NCBI GenBank assembly: GCA_027919835.1
Contig: JANVFP010000012.1
Span: 248,001 to 312,000, forward strand
DNA: 64,000 nt
DNA from: Lentinula raphanica
Lineage: Eukaryota; Basidiomycota; Agaricomycetes; Agaricales; Omphalotaceae
Direction of reading: 5' to 3'
Shown here: piece by piece, positions 47,968 through 61,600 of the stretch
Position numbering within the stretch: the first letter of the stretch is position 1
How the letters are laid out: every line of letters begins with the position of its first letter
Translations under genes and position numbers: made by a program
The notes under the pieces: generated by a model
What the model saw: the letters and a program-made list of their open reading frames with translations, nothing else
What the model was told of the DNA's origin: nothing
The model's database searches: none

Positions 47968-48451
47968 GGTTGTGAAGAGTAGAGTTTGAAAGTTGATGTG
48001 AGAGAATTCAATTTACGGGGTTTATTTGTCGGCGACTTCCGACGGTCGCCGAGAGCTGGTGTCGAGTACGAACGAATAACATGTTCTGGCCGCAATCTTG
48101 GATGCTTTCGAGCTGTGACGAGGATCGTATAGCTCATATATTGAGTAAATGTTATTTCGTTCTTCAATGTAGAGAATTTGTTGAAAAAGTCCGTTGATCA
48201 CGTCGAATTGCTTCCATTTACCCCGGATTATTTCCAGAAAGTGGATATCTGATCCTTGGCTGTCGTTAGAGCGGTGAAAGAGAAAAAGTTTATTGTGTTG
48301 GGTGTGCGTGAAAGTTACTAGAAACGAAGTCGGCTTGTGAGTATTTGTCCGATTCTCAAATGATTTCGCTTGTTTCCCTCTTTCTTCTCTCATCTTCACT
48401 TTGATCGTCGCCTTCTAGGTGCCCTTTTCTTTCTTCTCTCACTATCTACCC
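47968..48451. promoter_or_regulatory. Divergent intergenic region, YOP1 / Zn2Cys6 gene
   Basis: 484 bp between start codons. A minus-strand open frame at 48022-48399 has no family-like features. CT-rich sequence at 48370-48450 fits the leader of the regulator gene. Confidence 0.5.
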
Positions 48452-51400
48452 ATGAATCCTGCACAGGCCTCCTCTGGCCTTCAACAACAAGAAGATGAAA
48501 AGCCGCGAGACGTGAAGCCCGTTGTGAAGACGTTGAATAGAGTTCCACGTATGTTCATTTTTTCTCTTACAATCACAAACGTTTTCATCACATCTCATCC
48601 TCTAGGTGCCTGTGTGAGTGGCTACACCAAGATTGTCTTTTCGCTGACCTTGACTCCTTGAAATAGAATGCCTGCAGGAAGCAAAAGATGCGCTGCGAAG
48701 GGGCTGATAACCCACCCTGCAAACGTTGCCGAAACGCCGGATTGGAATGTTTATTCGAGAAGCCAACCAGGGAAGCCACTTTGACTGGAGAAGCGGGTCT
48801 TGAGTGAGTTGTGTTTTATTCGTGATGATTGCCTCTATGAGCCAGAGTTAACTCTCAGTGGTGTTCAGACGCATCCGTAGCCTCGAAAACCATGTTGCTG
48901 AGATTCGGAACACACAGAACTCCATTCTGAACGCTTTGACTGATATCCAGGCTTCGATACGGGGTGGTGCTTTTCAGAATCGTTCTCCGTCCGCCTATCC
49001 ACCTTCCTTTCACCATCAATCACCTAGCGTCAATTCTCCTTCATTATCTACTCCGCCTGCTACGCATCCTCATGTACCTGATATGCAATCCGCTGCCTCT
49101 GGTTCTCATCCATATGCTACTCATTCTATGAACCAGTCTAACACCTCTCGGGCTTCTCGGCTTCCGATCAATACTTATCCATCTCAAAATTCGCAGTCCT
49201 CACCGGTCGATTATCATCAGGGTGGTCCTCAGTACCCTCACCAATATTCCACGAATGGTAATTTCCAACAGCAGCAGACTCAACCCGCGGCGTCAACGAC
49301 TCAACAAGGAGGACCCGTTCTGCCTCCTTTCTCCAGTTTACAGACTCTGCATCCTCAATCTTCAGTCCGCTTTCAGGGTCCTTCAGAAGAGCAGGCTAGG
49401 GCTGGACGTCAACCCGTTTCCAACAAAAGACAAGCACCGGGTTCCTCTAATGTCACGAGTGCTGATTCTTCAGACGTCGAGGACGATGAGAGCGGGGAAT
49501 TGCCGGCCTCGGGTCTTGTTGCCCCATGGGAAGTTCTAAGAGGTCTAGCGGATGTAGCCACTGAGCGAGCCGCCAAAGTAAGTTAAATCCGGGTTTGCAA
49601 TATTCCACAATCAAGCAAGCTCATTCTGACTCATCATAGGAAAATGGCGAAAGTAATAGTGAACCACACAGTCGAGCTCGTACACCGACACCTGAGCAAC
49701 AGGCCCGACCAACGAAGCGGAGAAAACTACGACACAAGCATCCGCGAAGTCTGACCTTTCCTGACGGTATGTTCGGTAACAATACTTTGTGACCACCATT
49801 AAAATTTTTTCTGGATCAGTTGTCACTAAGAAGATCATTTCCGAAAGTGGGTTCTCCCTTCCCCTCTGCATCAGTCAAGGTGCTCAACTGTAACCTGTTA
49901 TCCAGCGGAAGCTCGGGAGCTTTTCCGGATGTATGTATCTGCGTCGTCGCGCCACCAGATCTCTGATGCTTATTTTGGCTTTTTACCAGCTTTTACCATG
50001 GGTCGAACACTTTCCTGTGATTTATGGTTCCTATCATTCTTTGGATATCATCATTCATTGACATTCATTAGGCCTGTATTCGACTACAACGTCGACACCT
50101 ACGATGCTTTGCACGAACGTTCGCCGTTTGCTGTGAACTGTATATGCATGGTTGCCGCCCGCGTTCGAGATGGTGGAGGTAAGTATGAAAATAGAGACAC
50201 CGAACAATCTGGAGCTAACCCGCATGGTATCAGCCAAAGCGAGCGAAACTTACAAACGCTGCTTGGATGAAGTCCAGACGATTTCCTGCGCCACGTTATT
50301 CGCGCCTGTAACTCGTGTAGAAGCCGTTCAAGCCATGATCCTTGTTTCAGGGTGGTCCGACAACGGGGAGTACTTGCGGTAATACACCAAGTGGTCTTAC
50401 ACTTACACGCTTTGACTCTTTAGGATGGTTATCTGGTGGTCATGCGGTTAGGATGGCAATGGAACTTTGTAAATTCGCTTCTTCTACTTTAGACCAATAA
50501 CTCATGGATTACTTGCAGCACTGCACAAAGCTTGGCCCAAGCTCTTGCGCCGTATACAGACTGGAAAGGCTAGCGAAGATGACAGAGACCTGGTTATTGC
50601 ATCACGAACGTGGTTTTGTCTCTATCTATTCGAACATCAGTAATTATAAATCACTATCAACCCAAAATCCCTACTGACACAAACCAACATAGACTTTCCT
50701 ATGGTACTGGGCGACCTGCCATCCTGAAGGACGACGAGAGTATCCAACACTGCCGCATGCTGCTACAGCACCCCCTCGCCATTGAGGACGACATGCGGCT
50801 TGTATCAACCGTCGAGTTGATCATGTGTCGTGAGAGAGTTCAGAACGCGCTTTCATCCTTCGACGAACCAGTCAAAGAGTCGGACTTCGAAGAATTGAAA
50901 AAGGCCGACAGTTTGTTTAGAAAATGGTTTGCAACATGGGATCATGTTTTTTCACAGAAGTACGAAGACGCAGGTGAGATTGACGCTTTTGTGTAACTCC
51001 TTGTGCACTGAAAAACATTGTCCAGCCTTTTACCGACAAAGTCTACAGATACAACAAATCCATGCTGAACTTTTCCACAATGCTACCGCTCTACGTGGCA
51101 TAAATGGACCGGACGATGTGCACAGAATGCCTCAATTGCAAAGGGAGTTGGCTATAAGGTCCATACAGATTGCCCGACAAGGGTTGGACATCACTGTCAA
51201 CTCCCCCGCCTACCGCGAGGGTATGAAATATGGTCAGTCGATATGGCTCTGCTCTTTCCACTGTCTCACTCACGTCACGATAGCTGTGCACTACACTCAC
51301 GCAACTGCTACATTTGCCGCCTCATTCTTGCTGAGATTAGCTCGCTTATTGTTCGTGTTTTCTTATTCATACCCGTATTTTCCAATTGAGACATTTGTAG

Positions 51401-51965
51401 CCCGAGCGAATGCGACGTATACGAGATCAAGAACCAAGTCGAACGTCTTGCGAACCTCATGGCTGAGAGTGAGTGATCGTTTTGTGGGCTTCTTTGACAT
51501 CCTAATCTTGTCTTCGTAGTACCGGGAAAACGATACGCTTTGACACTTCAGGTCATGCTCAAAAGATTCAAGAAGAGAAAATCGGTCTCTACCTCTCGCT
51601 CACCAACGGCGTCACGAGAAACTCATAGGATCACGAATGTTATGGAACACAGCAGCAGCAGCAGCAGCTCCTTGCAAAGCGGACAGGTTAACTACTCACC
51701 TGTATACGATAATCATTTCGGAGGTCACCCCGAGAATACTCTACCCGGGAACAACCACCCCCAGATGCAGCAGCAACAATTGCAACCCCATCTTCATCCT
51801 GCTGATGCAGACAACATCTGGCGAGGATTCGAAATGACTGACAATGAACAGCTTCCTGTTTGGATCTCCGACCAGACATTGGGCGGAAATTCGTTTTCGC
51901 AAAATGGTATGGATGCGTTCTTGCTTCCAACTGACTATCTCCCACCGGCGCCTCAAATTTGGTAG
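48452..51965 (+). CDS. Zn2Cys6 transcription factor with fungal middle homology region
   Basis: Start at 48452 (MNPAQASSGLQQQ). The zinc cluster is split by an intron just after its first Cys: AC then NACRKQKMRCEGADNPPCKR and CRNAGLECLF, the six-Cys binuclear pattern. A coiled-coil (RIRSLENHVAEIRNTQNSIL) follows, then a long Ser/Pro/Gln-rich part and an acidic SSDVEDDESGELPASGLV. The fungal-specific regulator domain includes FDYNVDTYDALHERSPFAVN, EAVQAMILVSGW and SYGTGRPAILKDDESIQHCR. C-terminal region has runs of Ser and Gln (activation-like) and ends APQIW. About ten introns. It acts in the nucleus; target genes are unknown. Confidence 0.85.
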
Positions 51966-52432
51966 CGGGATCTTGGAATAAAGTTTTATGTCCATCTGTA
52001 TGATAAATACCCTTGTTTGTGTATATCGTAGCTCATATGTACGTTGGAAATCTGTATGTATGTAATCATCTGAATCTGGATTGCTATGATGCGCTTTGGC
52101 CGTGTAATGTTTAGAGCGATCGCAATAGTCTACATATCGACATTCGCCAATACATCATTTTCATGTTCAGTCCGAATAAGAACTTTGCTACTTAACCCAT
52201 TTTGAATAGGCCCGAACAGTTGTATTGTCAGTAGCTGAATTATTGAAGCTAGATTGAAGCCTGAAAATCTGCGAAGAACGAAAATTATGATCGCGTTAGT
52301 GTTAGAAAGGGAGCTAGAATACAACAGGTTATGCATATACACCCTTGTGGGTCAGCAAGAACAGAGATATATGATATGCGAATAGTAATTCTAAGAATAA
52401 TAATCTAATCGATAGACTAGGTTTCGGAAATT
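51966..52432. other. Convergent 3' intergenic region
   Basis: AT-rich region between the 3' ends of the Zn2Cys6 gene and the RAD5/HLTF-like gene. No repeat or RNA gene seen. Confidence 0.55.
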
Positions 52433-55400
52433 TCAGTCCTTGAAGAGCTCTTGGAGTTCCTCCAGACGGCGCGCCGTCATGTCCGCTTTGCTCAAAGTTT
52501 GACCCAATGTCATATTTGCCAAAGCAGTCTTCTTCTTCTGCACTGCCAGCAGACGATCTTCAATAGAGTTCTCGATGATCAACTTCACAGTTGTTACTGG
52601 ACGCGTTTGACCAAGTCGGTGCTGCGAGGATTGATGAACAAGGAGTATCAGACGACAGGGAAAGTGACCTACGATTCGGTCGACAGCTTGATTTTCAACG
52701 GCTGGGTTCCTATTTCATAGTCAGTAAACGACGCGACAGTAATGGAAGGGTCGCACCAATAGGGATCCATCAGATACACTCTTTGAGCTGCAGTCAGGTT
52801 CAAACCTACACCGCCAGCCTTCAAGCTAACTAGCAGCACTTCACAGTCAGGTTCATGTTTGAGGGCATCCATGGCTCGAGAACGATCATCCCGTTTCATC
52901 GTTCCATCCAAGCGATCGTAACGGATTCCAGCAGCTTCTAATGCGTCTTCGACTCTGAGAGAAATATTTAGAGATATTGGCAGAACCAGCAGAACTGCGG
53001 AACATACTTGTCGAGCATAGAAGTCCACTGAGAGCTTTGAAGAGGAAGTTCAACAACGCTCGAGAATAGATGATACCGAACTTACAAAACCACAGTTTTC
53101 ACGACACCATCATCGAGTCGGTTCCCTTTCTCATCCGTCATCTGTATATCGATCGATTCGGGATCATAATTCGCAGAATATGGGTTCGCCTTTGAGAACT
53201 GGATCAGGTCCTCCATCAAGGCTCGGACCTTAGTAGACGGATTGAATGGCAGTGATTGGCCCCTCTGTCGTTTCTCGCGTTTGGCTGGCTTTTTCTTTGG
53301 CCCCTCGAGCAGATCAGCCTTGACTTCGAGCGCGTCAGAATACTGCAAAGGTGTTTGACAGGCGGGACAGTAACAGGCTGAGTCTGCGGAAGGAGGGACT
53401 ACTTCAGGCCAACCAGGATGCACACATTGACGGTAACAAGAGATACAAAATAGATGTTGGCATCGAGTGAGAATCGCTTTCGGAAGCGTGGGACTGTTGG
53501 CACGAGTAGGCGCACGGGAAGAAGGATTCTTCGATTTCTTGGGGCGTTTTGGTGCGCTTGGAACGTCGTCTTCTCCCTGGCTCTCACCAACCGAAGAAAG
53601 CTCTGCGCTACATTCCACACATTGGGTCATTCCTGCTTCGCGAAGGAACCCAAAGATCACTTGGGCGAGCACTGGCGTTAGCCCGTCTTTCTGTATCGCA
53701 GCGACAGTCTCCTGCATAGAAGGAAGAGTTTGGCCTTCGGAAGTCAGCTCCTTGCCCTCGACCAATTCAAAATGGTCACAAATCTGACGTAGCCGTAGGA
53801 TCTTCTGGAGGATACCGACGTAGTTCTTCATCACCTCGTTCTTATCCGACATTTCAGTGAATTCGGCTTTCGATTCATTGAAAAATTGATTGTAAATAGA
53901 TTGCTCCCGAGAATCAAACTTGAGGTAGCGAAGTTCATCACGACGAGGTGGGAGGGATAGAATTCGTTTGCCGTCCTCGGTCGTGGATTCCTTCGTTCGT
54001 CGAAGCGTGATACATTTCATCACCATCTGAAGACGAGCCACGCCTATAGGCTGCGCAAATTTGACTGGTGAGCCGATCCACTGCGTCCAAACGTTCTTGT
54101 CATCCAACGGGCTCAATCGAAGGAACTTGATGAGGGCGTATACATCGTCAAGTTTGTTCTGAACAGGGGTTCCTGTCAGACATAATCTCCGGTCAGCTAC
54201 CAGGTCACAACAAGCCCGACTGGCGACTGTTCCAGTTTCTTTAATGCAGCTGGGGTAAAAGAAAAATGGGTCAGAGATTGCATCGTCATTTGGAGAATAC
54301 GATGGTCAACATACTGCGCCTCGTCCAAAACCACTCTGAACCAGTGTATGCTTTGCAATGCGCTCGTAGCCTCATTAGAATGAAGTACAGTCGGCTTCTT
54401 TCGCTTTGTACCCTTCTTCGGTTTGGGAAGCCTCAGAATTTCGTTCCCATTCGCATCCACGTCGACTCCTCCTATACCATCTGCTTCACTTTCCTCCTCC
54501 TCATCTTCCGCCTCTGCATTTGCAATGCTTCGGGACTGCTTTGAGTACTCGGATGCAAGTGTCGCATAAGTGGTGATGACCGCATCAAAATCCGCCAGAA
54601 AAGTGGGATCGGGTCGACGGGCATTCCCGTGGTAGATATAGACACGAAAGGGTTTACCTTCGCGAGCACGACCGAATTTTTTGTTGAGCTTCACGTCACC
54701 GAGAAGGGCCATTGGTTGAGAGGTAGATGAGCCTGGGGTCGATGTACACTGGGCACCAGAGGTCGACGATGTCGAAGAGGTACAAGCGCTTGATGTACCA
54801 CCTGCACCGCCGACAACGAAGACTTCGCCCTTCCAATGATCTTTGAGCTGGTCTTCCCAGTTGGCGACAGTCGAAAGCGGACATATGATAAGCGTCGCCC
54901 GACTTTTGGTCTTGATTCGAGAAGCACGAACTTGTTCCGATGCCATCTTGTCTTGCAACCTCTGCATCTTGGCTTTTGCCTTGGACGAACTCGCAGCGGG
55001 ATTAGGCATTCCCCACACACTACCCATAAAGGCAGCAGGATCAGGCATTTCAGAGTCCTGATCAGAAATATCCACAGCTTCGACCTGTTCGATGGGCGTC
55101 GAGGCAAAGTCTTTCGCAGTTGTCAAAGTGGCGGCTATCAGGGACACGCAAGTAATGGTTTTACCCAAACCCATCTACAGAAGCTGTTAAGATAGGTAAC
55201 ACAAAGAAGAAGGATGTCTTGACATACATCGTCCGCAAGGATGGCGCCCTTTGCTTCTTGAGGTTCCTTGAAAGTCTCCCTCTCAGTCACTGCGTGCACC
55301 CAAAAGTCCTGCCCATTGAGTCTATTCTTGTGCCGACGCCAGAGCGAGGAGAAATCACCGTCCTGATCAGGTTTTTCCTGTTCCCTTTCCAGCAAAAATG

Positions 55401-56814
55401 TAAGAGCTTTCTTCTGGTGCGGGTAAAGAGGTGTGGCTATTTCGGGTGCTAATGGAAAGAATGAGCGAGCGAAAGCTCTGATGAAGTAGTGTTCCCACCG
55501 GCTTCAGTCTCAGGCAACTGATCGCCACCTTTGATACTCTTGAAGACTTCATCGACTTGACTCCTCTGCACCTCTACGCTCTTTGCAGATACTTGAGATG
55601 TTGTCCAACGGGAGGCATTGTTCGAAGAGAAAAGTCTGTTTGAAGCGTGCAAGACTTTACTGTGACCCCCGGGCGGAGGGTTATGAGGATTCAGATAATA
55701 CAGAGGCCCGTACTTCTGCAGATCATAAGGGGAGTAGGGTGATCTAAAAGTAGATGATTTTGATACATGAATGGACCGACAACGTGAATGTTCCCTTTGG
55801 GCGTGAAAACGATCATCTCTAGTGGTAAAATTGGAAGCTATTGGCTGATTGAGAATCATGGGTGCGAACGATGGGTATGATACACACGTTGGGTGGACCT
55901 TTCCGAACTTTGGCTTCTATACGAATTAAGCCTTTCCCTAACAGACCTCCTAGATTTGTGGCAACCTTTTGCTCGACTACTCCGAATGAATCACATACAC
56001 CAGTGCCAGGGACGTTAGAGGGTACTTTGATGTGTATTGTTTCAGAGCCCTCTATTTTTGACGGGTTGTGCTCATACTGTAGCCTGAATTACATGGGTCA
56101 GAAACGAAGAACTATCATACTGGACGTAAAGACTCACCTGACAGGCACCCAGGATGGTTCTGTCGCACCAGGCTCTTGGACTATGTATGGAACTGGGTAG
56201 AGAACAAGAGCCGTAGCTGAGAGTTGACCGATACAGATAGCTGTTCTAGCGTCTAGATCTGGAGGAAGGTGGTCTCCGTTTTGGAAGGTATATTGTGACT
56301 GAAGCGGAGGAGACGGTGATCTTGTGAGATCTATGAAATTGCCACTGGAAGATTTTGGTGGAGAATGGTACGCAGAAGGCTGGTGGTGCATTGGTGCAGG
56401 AGCTCGAGGAGTTTTCTGAGGGAAAAAGGCGGCAGAATTTGAAGGGCCAGCGAACGGTGGCCTATATGCTTCTGGTGTTGGAAGAGTATGCTGAGAGCGC
56501 GGGTTGGTGAATGGACTTGGATGCATGTCATGGGGGTTTCCAGTTGGAGTTGAAGCCGCAGAAGAGGTAGATGAAGAAACTGAAGGAGGACGCGACGCGA
56601 ACGTAGTTGAGCCCGAGCCGTTTCGTGACTGGTGATTGTCTACGCGTATGCGTTTGGGTAGTGGGGGTATAATATACTGATCAATATCGTCGTCGTCATC
56701 GTCGCCGGTAAGGTCGATGGGTGTATTGGTATGACCATGTTGGACAGACAAAGATAAGTTAGAAAGAGTGGGTGTCGCTGCTGGTAAATGATGCGAAGCC
56801 ATTGAGCCTGCCAT
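52433..56814 (-). CDS. RAD5/HLTF-type SNF2 helicase with RING finger
   Basis: Start at 56814 (MAGSMASHHLPAATP). N-terminal disordered region with a PIDLTGDDDDDD motif, possibly SUMO-interacting, then a HIRAN-like stretch (ICIGQLSATALVLYPVPY). SNF2 ATPase motifs: AILADDMGLGKTITCVSLIA (Walker A), RATLIICPLSTVANWEDQL, LDEAQ (DEAH-box) and LCLTGTPVQNKLDDVYALIK. A RING finger (CQHLFCISCYR and CYCPACQTPL, with outlying Cys) lies between the two halves, as in Rad5, HLTF and SHPRH. HelicC: DRLDGTMKRDDRSRAMDAL, LVSLKAGGVGLNLTAAQRVY and NPAVENQAVDRIHRLGQTRP. Ends LEELQELFKD. Family members act in post-replication repair, fork reversal and PCNA polyubiquitination. Which subfamily is not settled. High family confidence. 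Confidence 0.88.
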
Positions 56815-57279
56815 TGTTACGAGCGGAGAGGACTATGTCGGACAACGACGGCAATGAGAATTGGATATCGAGTTGATCGTGGGCCGTGGCTGACAGAGAC
56901 GAAAATATTCCGGTATGTGAGCCTGAGCACGTGCCTGCTTTTCAGACTCGCTCGACAAAGTTTCTACAGGTAAGCGGGTGTAGCGGTAGATTTCTGAAGC
57001 CAGTACGAGTCCGACTTCAACAGAGAATAAGCAACATTTCTCTCTATTCCCCGAAGGAAGCTCGGGCTGACTAACATTTCAAATACAAAGTACAAATTCT
57101 TACCTATGCTCAACGGAAACTTACAAACATATCGGCCTTCCCAGATACAAATGTCATTCTTCACCTACTTATGTGGTTAATTATAGAAAGAGAAACTCCT
57201 CGAACGTCCAGCAGACCGAGGTTGTCGTTGAGAATAACTGCTAGCAGTGATTTTCAACGACAATCTCAGAGGAAGCACG
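56815..57279. other. Intergenic, tandem minus-strand genes
   Basis: Between the 3' end of the RNase III-fold gene and the start of the RAD5/HLTF-like gene. Open frames here lack family features. It should contain the terminator of the first and promoter of the second. Confidence 0.5.
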
Positions 57280-58387
57280 TTAAGACCATCCCAGATTAAA
57301 CCAAGCCTCCCTAGCAGCCAACTCCTTGGCCTCTTGTTTGGTGTTCCCCGCACCCGTTCCTTTCAGAATCCCGTTCACCTTACACTGAACAATCCACCTC
57401 GGCGCATGCGGAGGTCCACTGCAATTCGCAGGGTAGTCCACCGTGACACGTCTCTGTGCAGCGGTCTGATTGAACAGGGGAAGGAACGCGAGGTGAGGCT
57501 GAGCAGGTGAAAGCGGATTCGAAAAAGGTTTCGGCGCAGCGTATTGTGTCTGCGGTTTAGGGAACATATTCGGTGGCAAGTAGTACGAGGGTGACTGAGA
57601 AGCCGGTAACATAGGTGGGTCTGCCTTTGCCTTTTTATTAGGTGGAGGAACGTTGAGGTATGGTGGAGGTCCAGCACTAGTAGTATTGGTGTTTATCGAG
57701 ATCGAGGATGGCGAACTGAGTTGGGTTGTTACAGAAGGTTTAACAGGTGTACTATCGTGCGTAAGCCCATCTAGCCAGCTTTGAACAGCTTCAAGGCCTT
57801 GCTCCTTGTAGAGACCACCCACATAAGCATTGAAAAGTATTCGAGTTTCCTACGAGCGGAAAGATTGCATAGATCAGTCGTCGTAGACAATTTTAAGTTG
57901 TCGTTTTGATACTCTCACCTCAGGTGAGTTGAGTGAAGAAGCCACCTCTTTTGAACACCTCACTTTCTCTCGTAAACAGTACATAGAAACCCATCCATCC
58001 AAGTTCTCCTCGGATAGAATACTCTTTCTGTACGCCTGGAAGTTGAGTGAATATCATTCCCCAGAGGGACGATGAAGAGCAAAGTTGTACCAGCATTTCA
58101 GAACCTGATAGGATTGGCCTGCGATGAAATAGGGCTACCGTAATCGCGGCTTCCAAGCCTCGGGCTCCGAGCTCTGACAGTCGTTCGTTGTCGAAATCTG
58201 CAGAAACATCGCCCGGCCTGCGTAATGATCTGTGGGTTAAAACCTGTAACAAAGTTTCTCCATTAATCTTCGGTAAGGGAGGGACACCAGAGCGAGAGGA
58301 TGATTCGATGGGTTGTTCGACATAGCTTCGTCCTTGAGTGCCCGCATTTGTTAGAGACCAAGTGCGCTTCAGATGTGTGGAACTCAT
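57280..58387 (-). CDS. RNase III-fold plus dsRBD protein, catalytic residues lost
   Basis: Start at 58387 (MSSTHLKRTWSLTNAGTQG). RNase III fold: INGETLLQVLTHRSLRRP, then NERLSELGARGLEAAITVAL, and after an intron EETRILFNAYVGGLYKEQGL. A disordered linker rich in Pro/Ser follows (about 90 residues), then a dsRBD: PRWIVQCKVNGILKGTG and GNTKQEAKELAAREAWFNLG. The canonical NERLEFLGD box here reads NERLSELGA, and the second acidic motif (D-x-x-EA) reads ILFNA, so most metal-binding acids are gone. Such degenerate RNase III/dsRBD proteins include the mitoribosomal mL44 type; that is one option, a free dsRNA-binding protein is another. No clear mitochondrial presequence. Confidence 0.78.
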
Positions 58388-58623
58388 TATTGAGGGTAGC
58401 AGAACCTGGCGGTAGTAGAAAGGCAAGCGAAATAGCACAGCCTTTTTCGGCCCGTTCTCTTCAAGTTCCAGAAGTGCTCAACGTTCAGAAGTGAAAACAC
58501 GAAGCTTTTATGTATAAGTAGCTGTTTATATAATTACGATATATATACCAAGAACTTCAACATATACATCTATCGCAGCCCGCTGCGCAAACACAAGCGA
58601 TATCAAGATAGCCCTACTACTGC
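58388..58623. other. Short intergenic region
   Basis: Between the 3' end of the Mit1/CHD gene and the 5' end of the RNase III-fold gene; AT-rich near 58500-58570. Nothing else seen. Confidence 0.5.
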
Positions 58624-61600
58624 CTATCTGTTTGCCTCTGTACTTTGGCGCTTCAAGGCGTACTTGTGAAGCTTTTCAGCCACGTCAGCCGTGGCAGGAT
58701 CCCTACTCAGGCGTTTCACACTTTCGAAAAGACTAGAAAGAACGTTAACCATGCTTGGACTATATGAAAGAAAAGACGACAAAACCCACGGCGGTAGTTC
58801 ACCGACGACGACCGGACAGTCATTCAATTTATGAGCAGGCCTTCGTAAGCAAACAGCACACGCATCCAGCGGTACACTCTGAGACTGTTGTTGTTTCATT
58901 CGCTTGGATTCTGACTCGGAAGAATGGGGCGACAAAGGGCGTTTCGAGCTTCCAGAGGAAGATCTAGCCCCATTCTGTTGCACAGTAGAAGGCCCAGCAG
59001 ACGGTGGGAATTGGGCTTTTGAGCTTTGTAAAGGAAGCGGAGCTTTCCATTTAGTGAATGAAGGTCCAGCACTATTGGTTGCACTGGCGGAAGGATGATT
59101 CTGTTTTGAAACGGAACCGTGTGGAGCAGGCAAGGCGGTTCTTAATTCCGTAGATTTCTTCGTCTGTACACCTGGGGGTGCTAAGGGCGTTGACTTTGTT
59201 GCAGCCGACGTTTGCACGGAACTAGGTAGTGGAGGGAAGTGTGTTGACTTCTTCAAGGTCTGAGGGGCGGGCTGTGGAGGAACCTTGGAAGATGAGTTTG
59301 TTGATTTCATTACCGCCGGTTTCTTGGCTTGCGCAGGCGTCGACTTTTTTGACGTTGAGGAAGTCGTTGGCTGCGCCGCAGCTGGAGCTCGGGTTGTCAC
59401 GGTATGAGACTTGACAGGATATAGCGGTTGGCCATATATCATGTGGATGTGTCCACGCCTCCGGAGTACTTCGTCGATTGCGTTGACAGCGAGGCACTAC
59501 GAGAGTTCAGTTCGTTAGAACAGTCATGATGACTAAAAGGCACTGAGCCACACGTACTCTCTCTTCATACGACTCGTCTTCTGCATGCATTAGCAGCATT
59601 CGGCGATATTCTACCAAATTTCCAGATGCCTCCGTCATTGGACAGTTTCCGGGGCCGTGGACTGGAATTCGTTCAGAAACGCGGAAAGCTTGAGAACATG
59701 AACACATACGCTGTCCACACAAACCACACAAATTAGGACCGGTAGCCAACGGAGGACTTGAAGCGTGTTTCAGTTTGCTCTTCTGTGACTTGGTATTCAG
59801 TGTTTGAATTTCTTCCACTGTGCCATTATGCTCGTCGGGTTCGGAATTGTGCTCGGAGCCATACACCGAATCGGCATCCGAGTCCGTTCGACGATTTTTA
59901 GTCGGTGTCTCCACATCATAGTTCATATTATACTTGGGAGAGCCGTCAGGAGATGGATACGAAGCTCGGAAGAGAACCTTACATTAGCGACAGCAGCAGC
60001 TTTACGACGAGCGTTACGCCGACCACCCTTCCCGGTCTCCTCTTCTTCCCGTGCCTGCTTCTTAGCTCGTTCGTTGTTAATTTTCTGGAGTGTTTGAGTC
60101 CAGGAATCGACTTCCAGTTGATCTTCATCGCCAATGTCTTCCAGTTCATCTTTATCTGCCGTCCAGATCTTAGCAAAAGAAAATGCAGCTCCCTCCTTTG
60201 AATCTAACTCCTTGTCCCCCTCTTTCTCAGTCTTAGTAATGAGGTTATCGATGTCCGCCTCCGAGTCTGCAACAAAATTAGCGGTGGGAAGGATTTGAGG
60301 CAAGAGATTGAGAAGGACTCACAAACAATATCACGAGAATTTCCGGCCGATTCGTCGAACAATTGTTGAGCTCCATATGTCAGGATAGACTGAACATTTT
60401 CTCCTGCAGCTTCATCATCGTCCATTTTTTGCACAATCAGGTGGTCTAGAACAAGTTTTTTCTTGCCAATTTGCATGATTCGTTCTACAATTCGGAATTG
60501 TCAGAATGGCATATGGAGGAAGCTGAATAGGAAGGACCTTCGGCGGATTCTTTGACCATTAGCTTGAAAACTAAGCAGGTCTTCTTCTGCCCGAATCGAT
60601 GCGCGCGTGCTATGGCCTACATACAAATTGTTAGGTACGAGTATATACACACAGAAGTGATGTCACGACAGACCTGTAGATCTTGATGTGGGTTGAAGTC
60701 GGGGTCGAAGATGATAACAGTATCTGCGGTCTAGGAGCATTATAAGCAATAGCGTAACGGCCATAGACAGTATGTAGTTACATATAGATTGATGCCAACA
60801 CCCTAGAATGGATATTCGTCAGTGATCAGTCTCATTTGGCTGGACATTTACTCACTCCCGCACGAGTGGTCAGTAAGTAGATGAAAACATCGGAATTCGG
60901 TCGATTGAAATCATCCATTCCTTTCTGTCTATCCGCTCCTTTTGTATTTCCGTCCTGTTTACGGTGAGACATAGATCAGTACCTACAGGAATTTAAAAAC
61001 TCACCAGACGTAGAAACTTGAGCCCTTCACCAACTAAAAAGTCTTCAATCACATTGAGAGCAATGACGAACTGGAATCTATTAGTCCCAGGACGCGCAGC
61101 CAATTTGAAGAACGTTTACCTGGCTGAAAATGAGCACCCGATGTCCCCTCGCTTTGAGTTTTGGAAGGAGATCTTTGAGGAGCCGTAACTTGGCGCTGGC
61201 GTCGATCAATTTCTCATGAGTCTCCTGGGGCCCTAGCCCGCGAGGCTCAATGTCTTCGTCGTATAGATAAGGGTGCTGGAGGCACCTGCACATTCCCTGG
61301 TTAGCATAGAGAAAGGTTGAGCGTTCATTAACACGAACTTCCGTAACTGCATTAACATGTTCCTGACGCTAGCTTTGCGAGAATTAGAGTTGGGACCAGC
61401 TGGTTGCACTAAGTTCTGCAGCAATTCAAGATTGTGACCTGAAATTTTAGTTGTCTCAAACCGAGATATGAAGAAGATTGACTAGGGATTTCGCACTCAG
61501 AATTGACCGATAGACTTCTTTCTGGAGGGGCGTCATTGATACGGGAACGATGACTTCATTCTGAAATAGAAACATGAATATCGATAAGAAGCAGTAAAAC

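Noticed and set aside
48022..48399. 125-aa minus-strand open frame upstream of YOP1
   Set aside because: No recognisable sequence, no good splice join, and it fills the shared promoter region.
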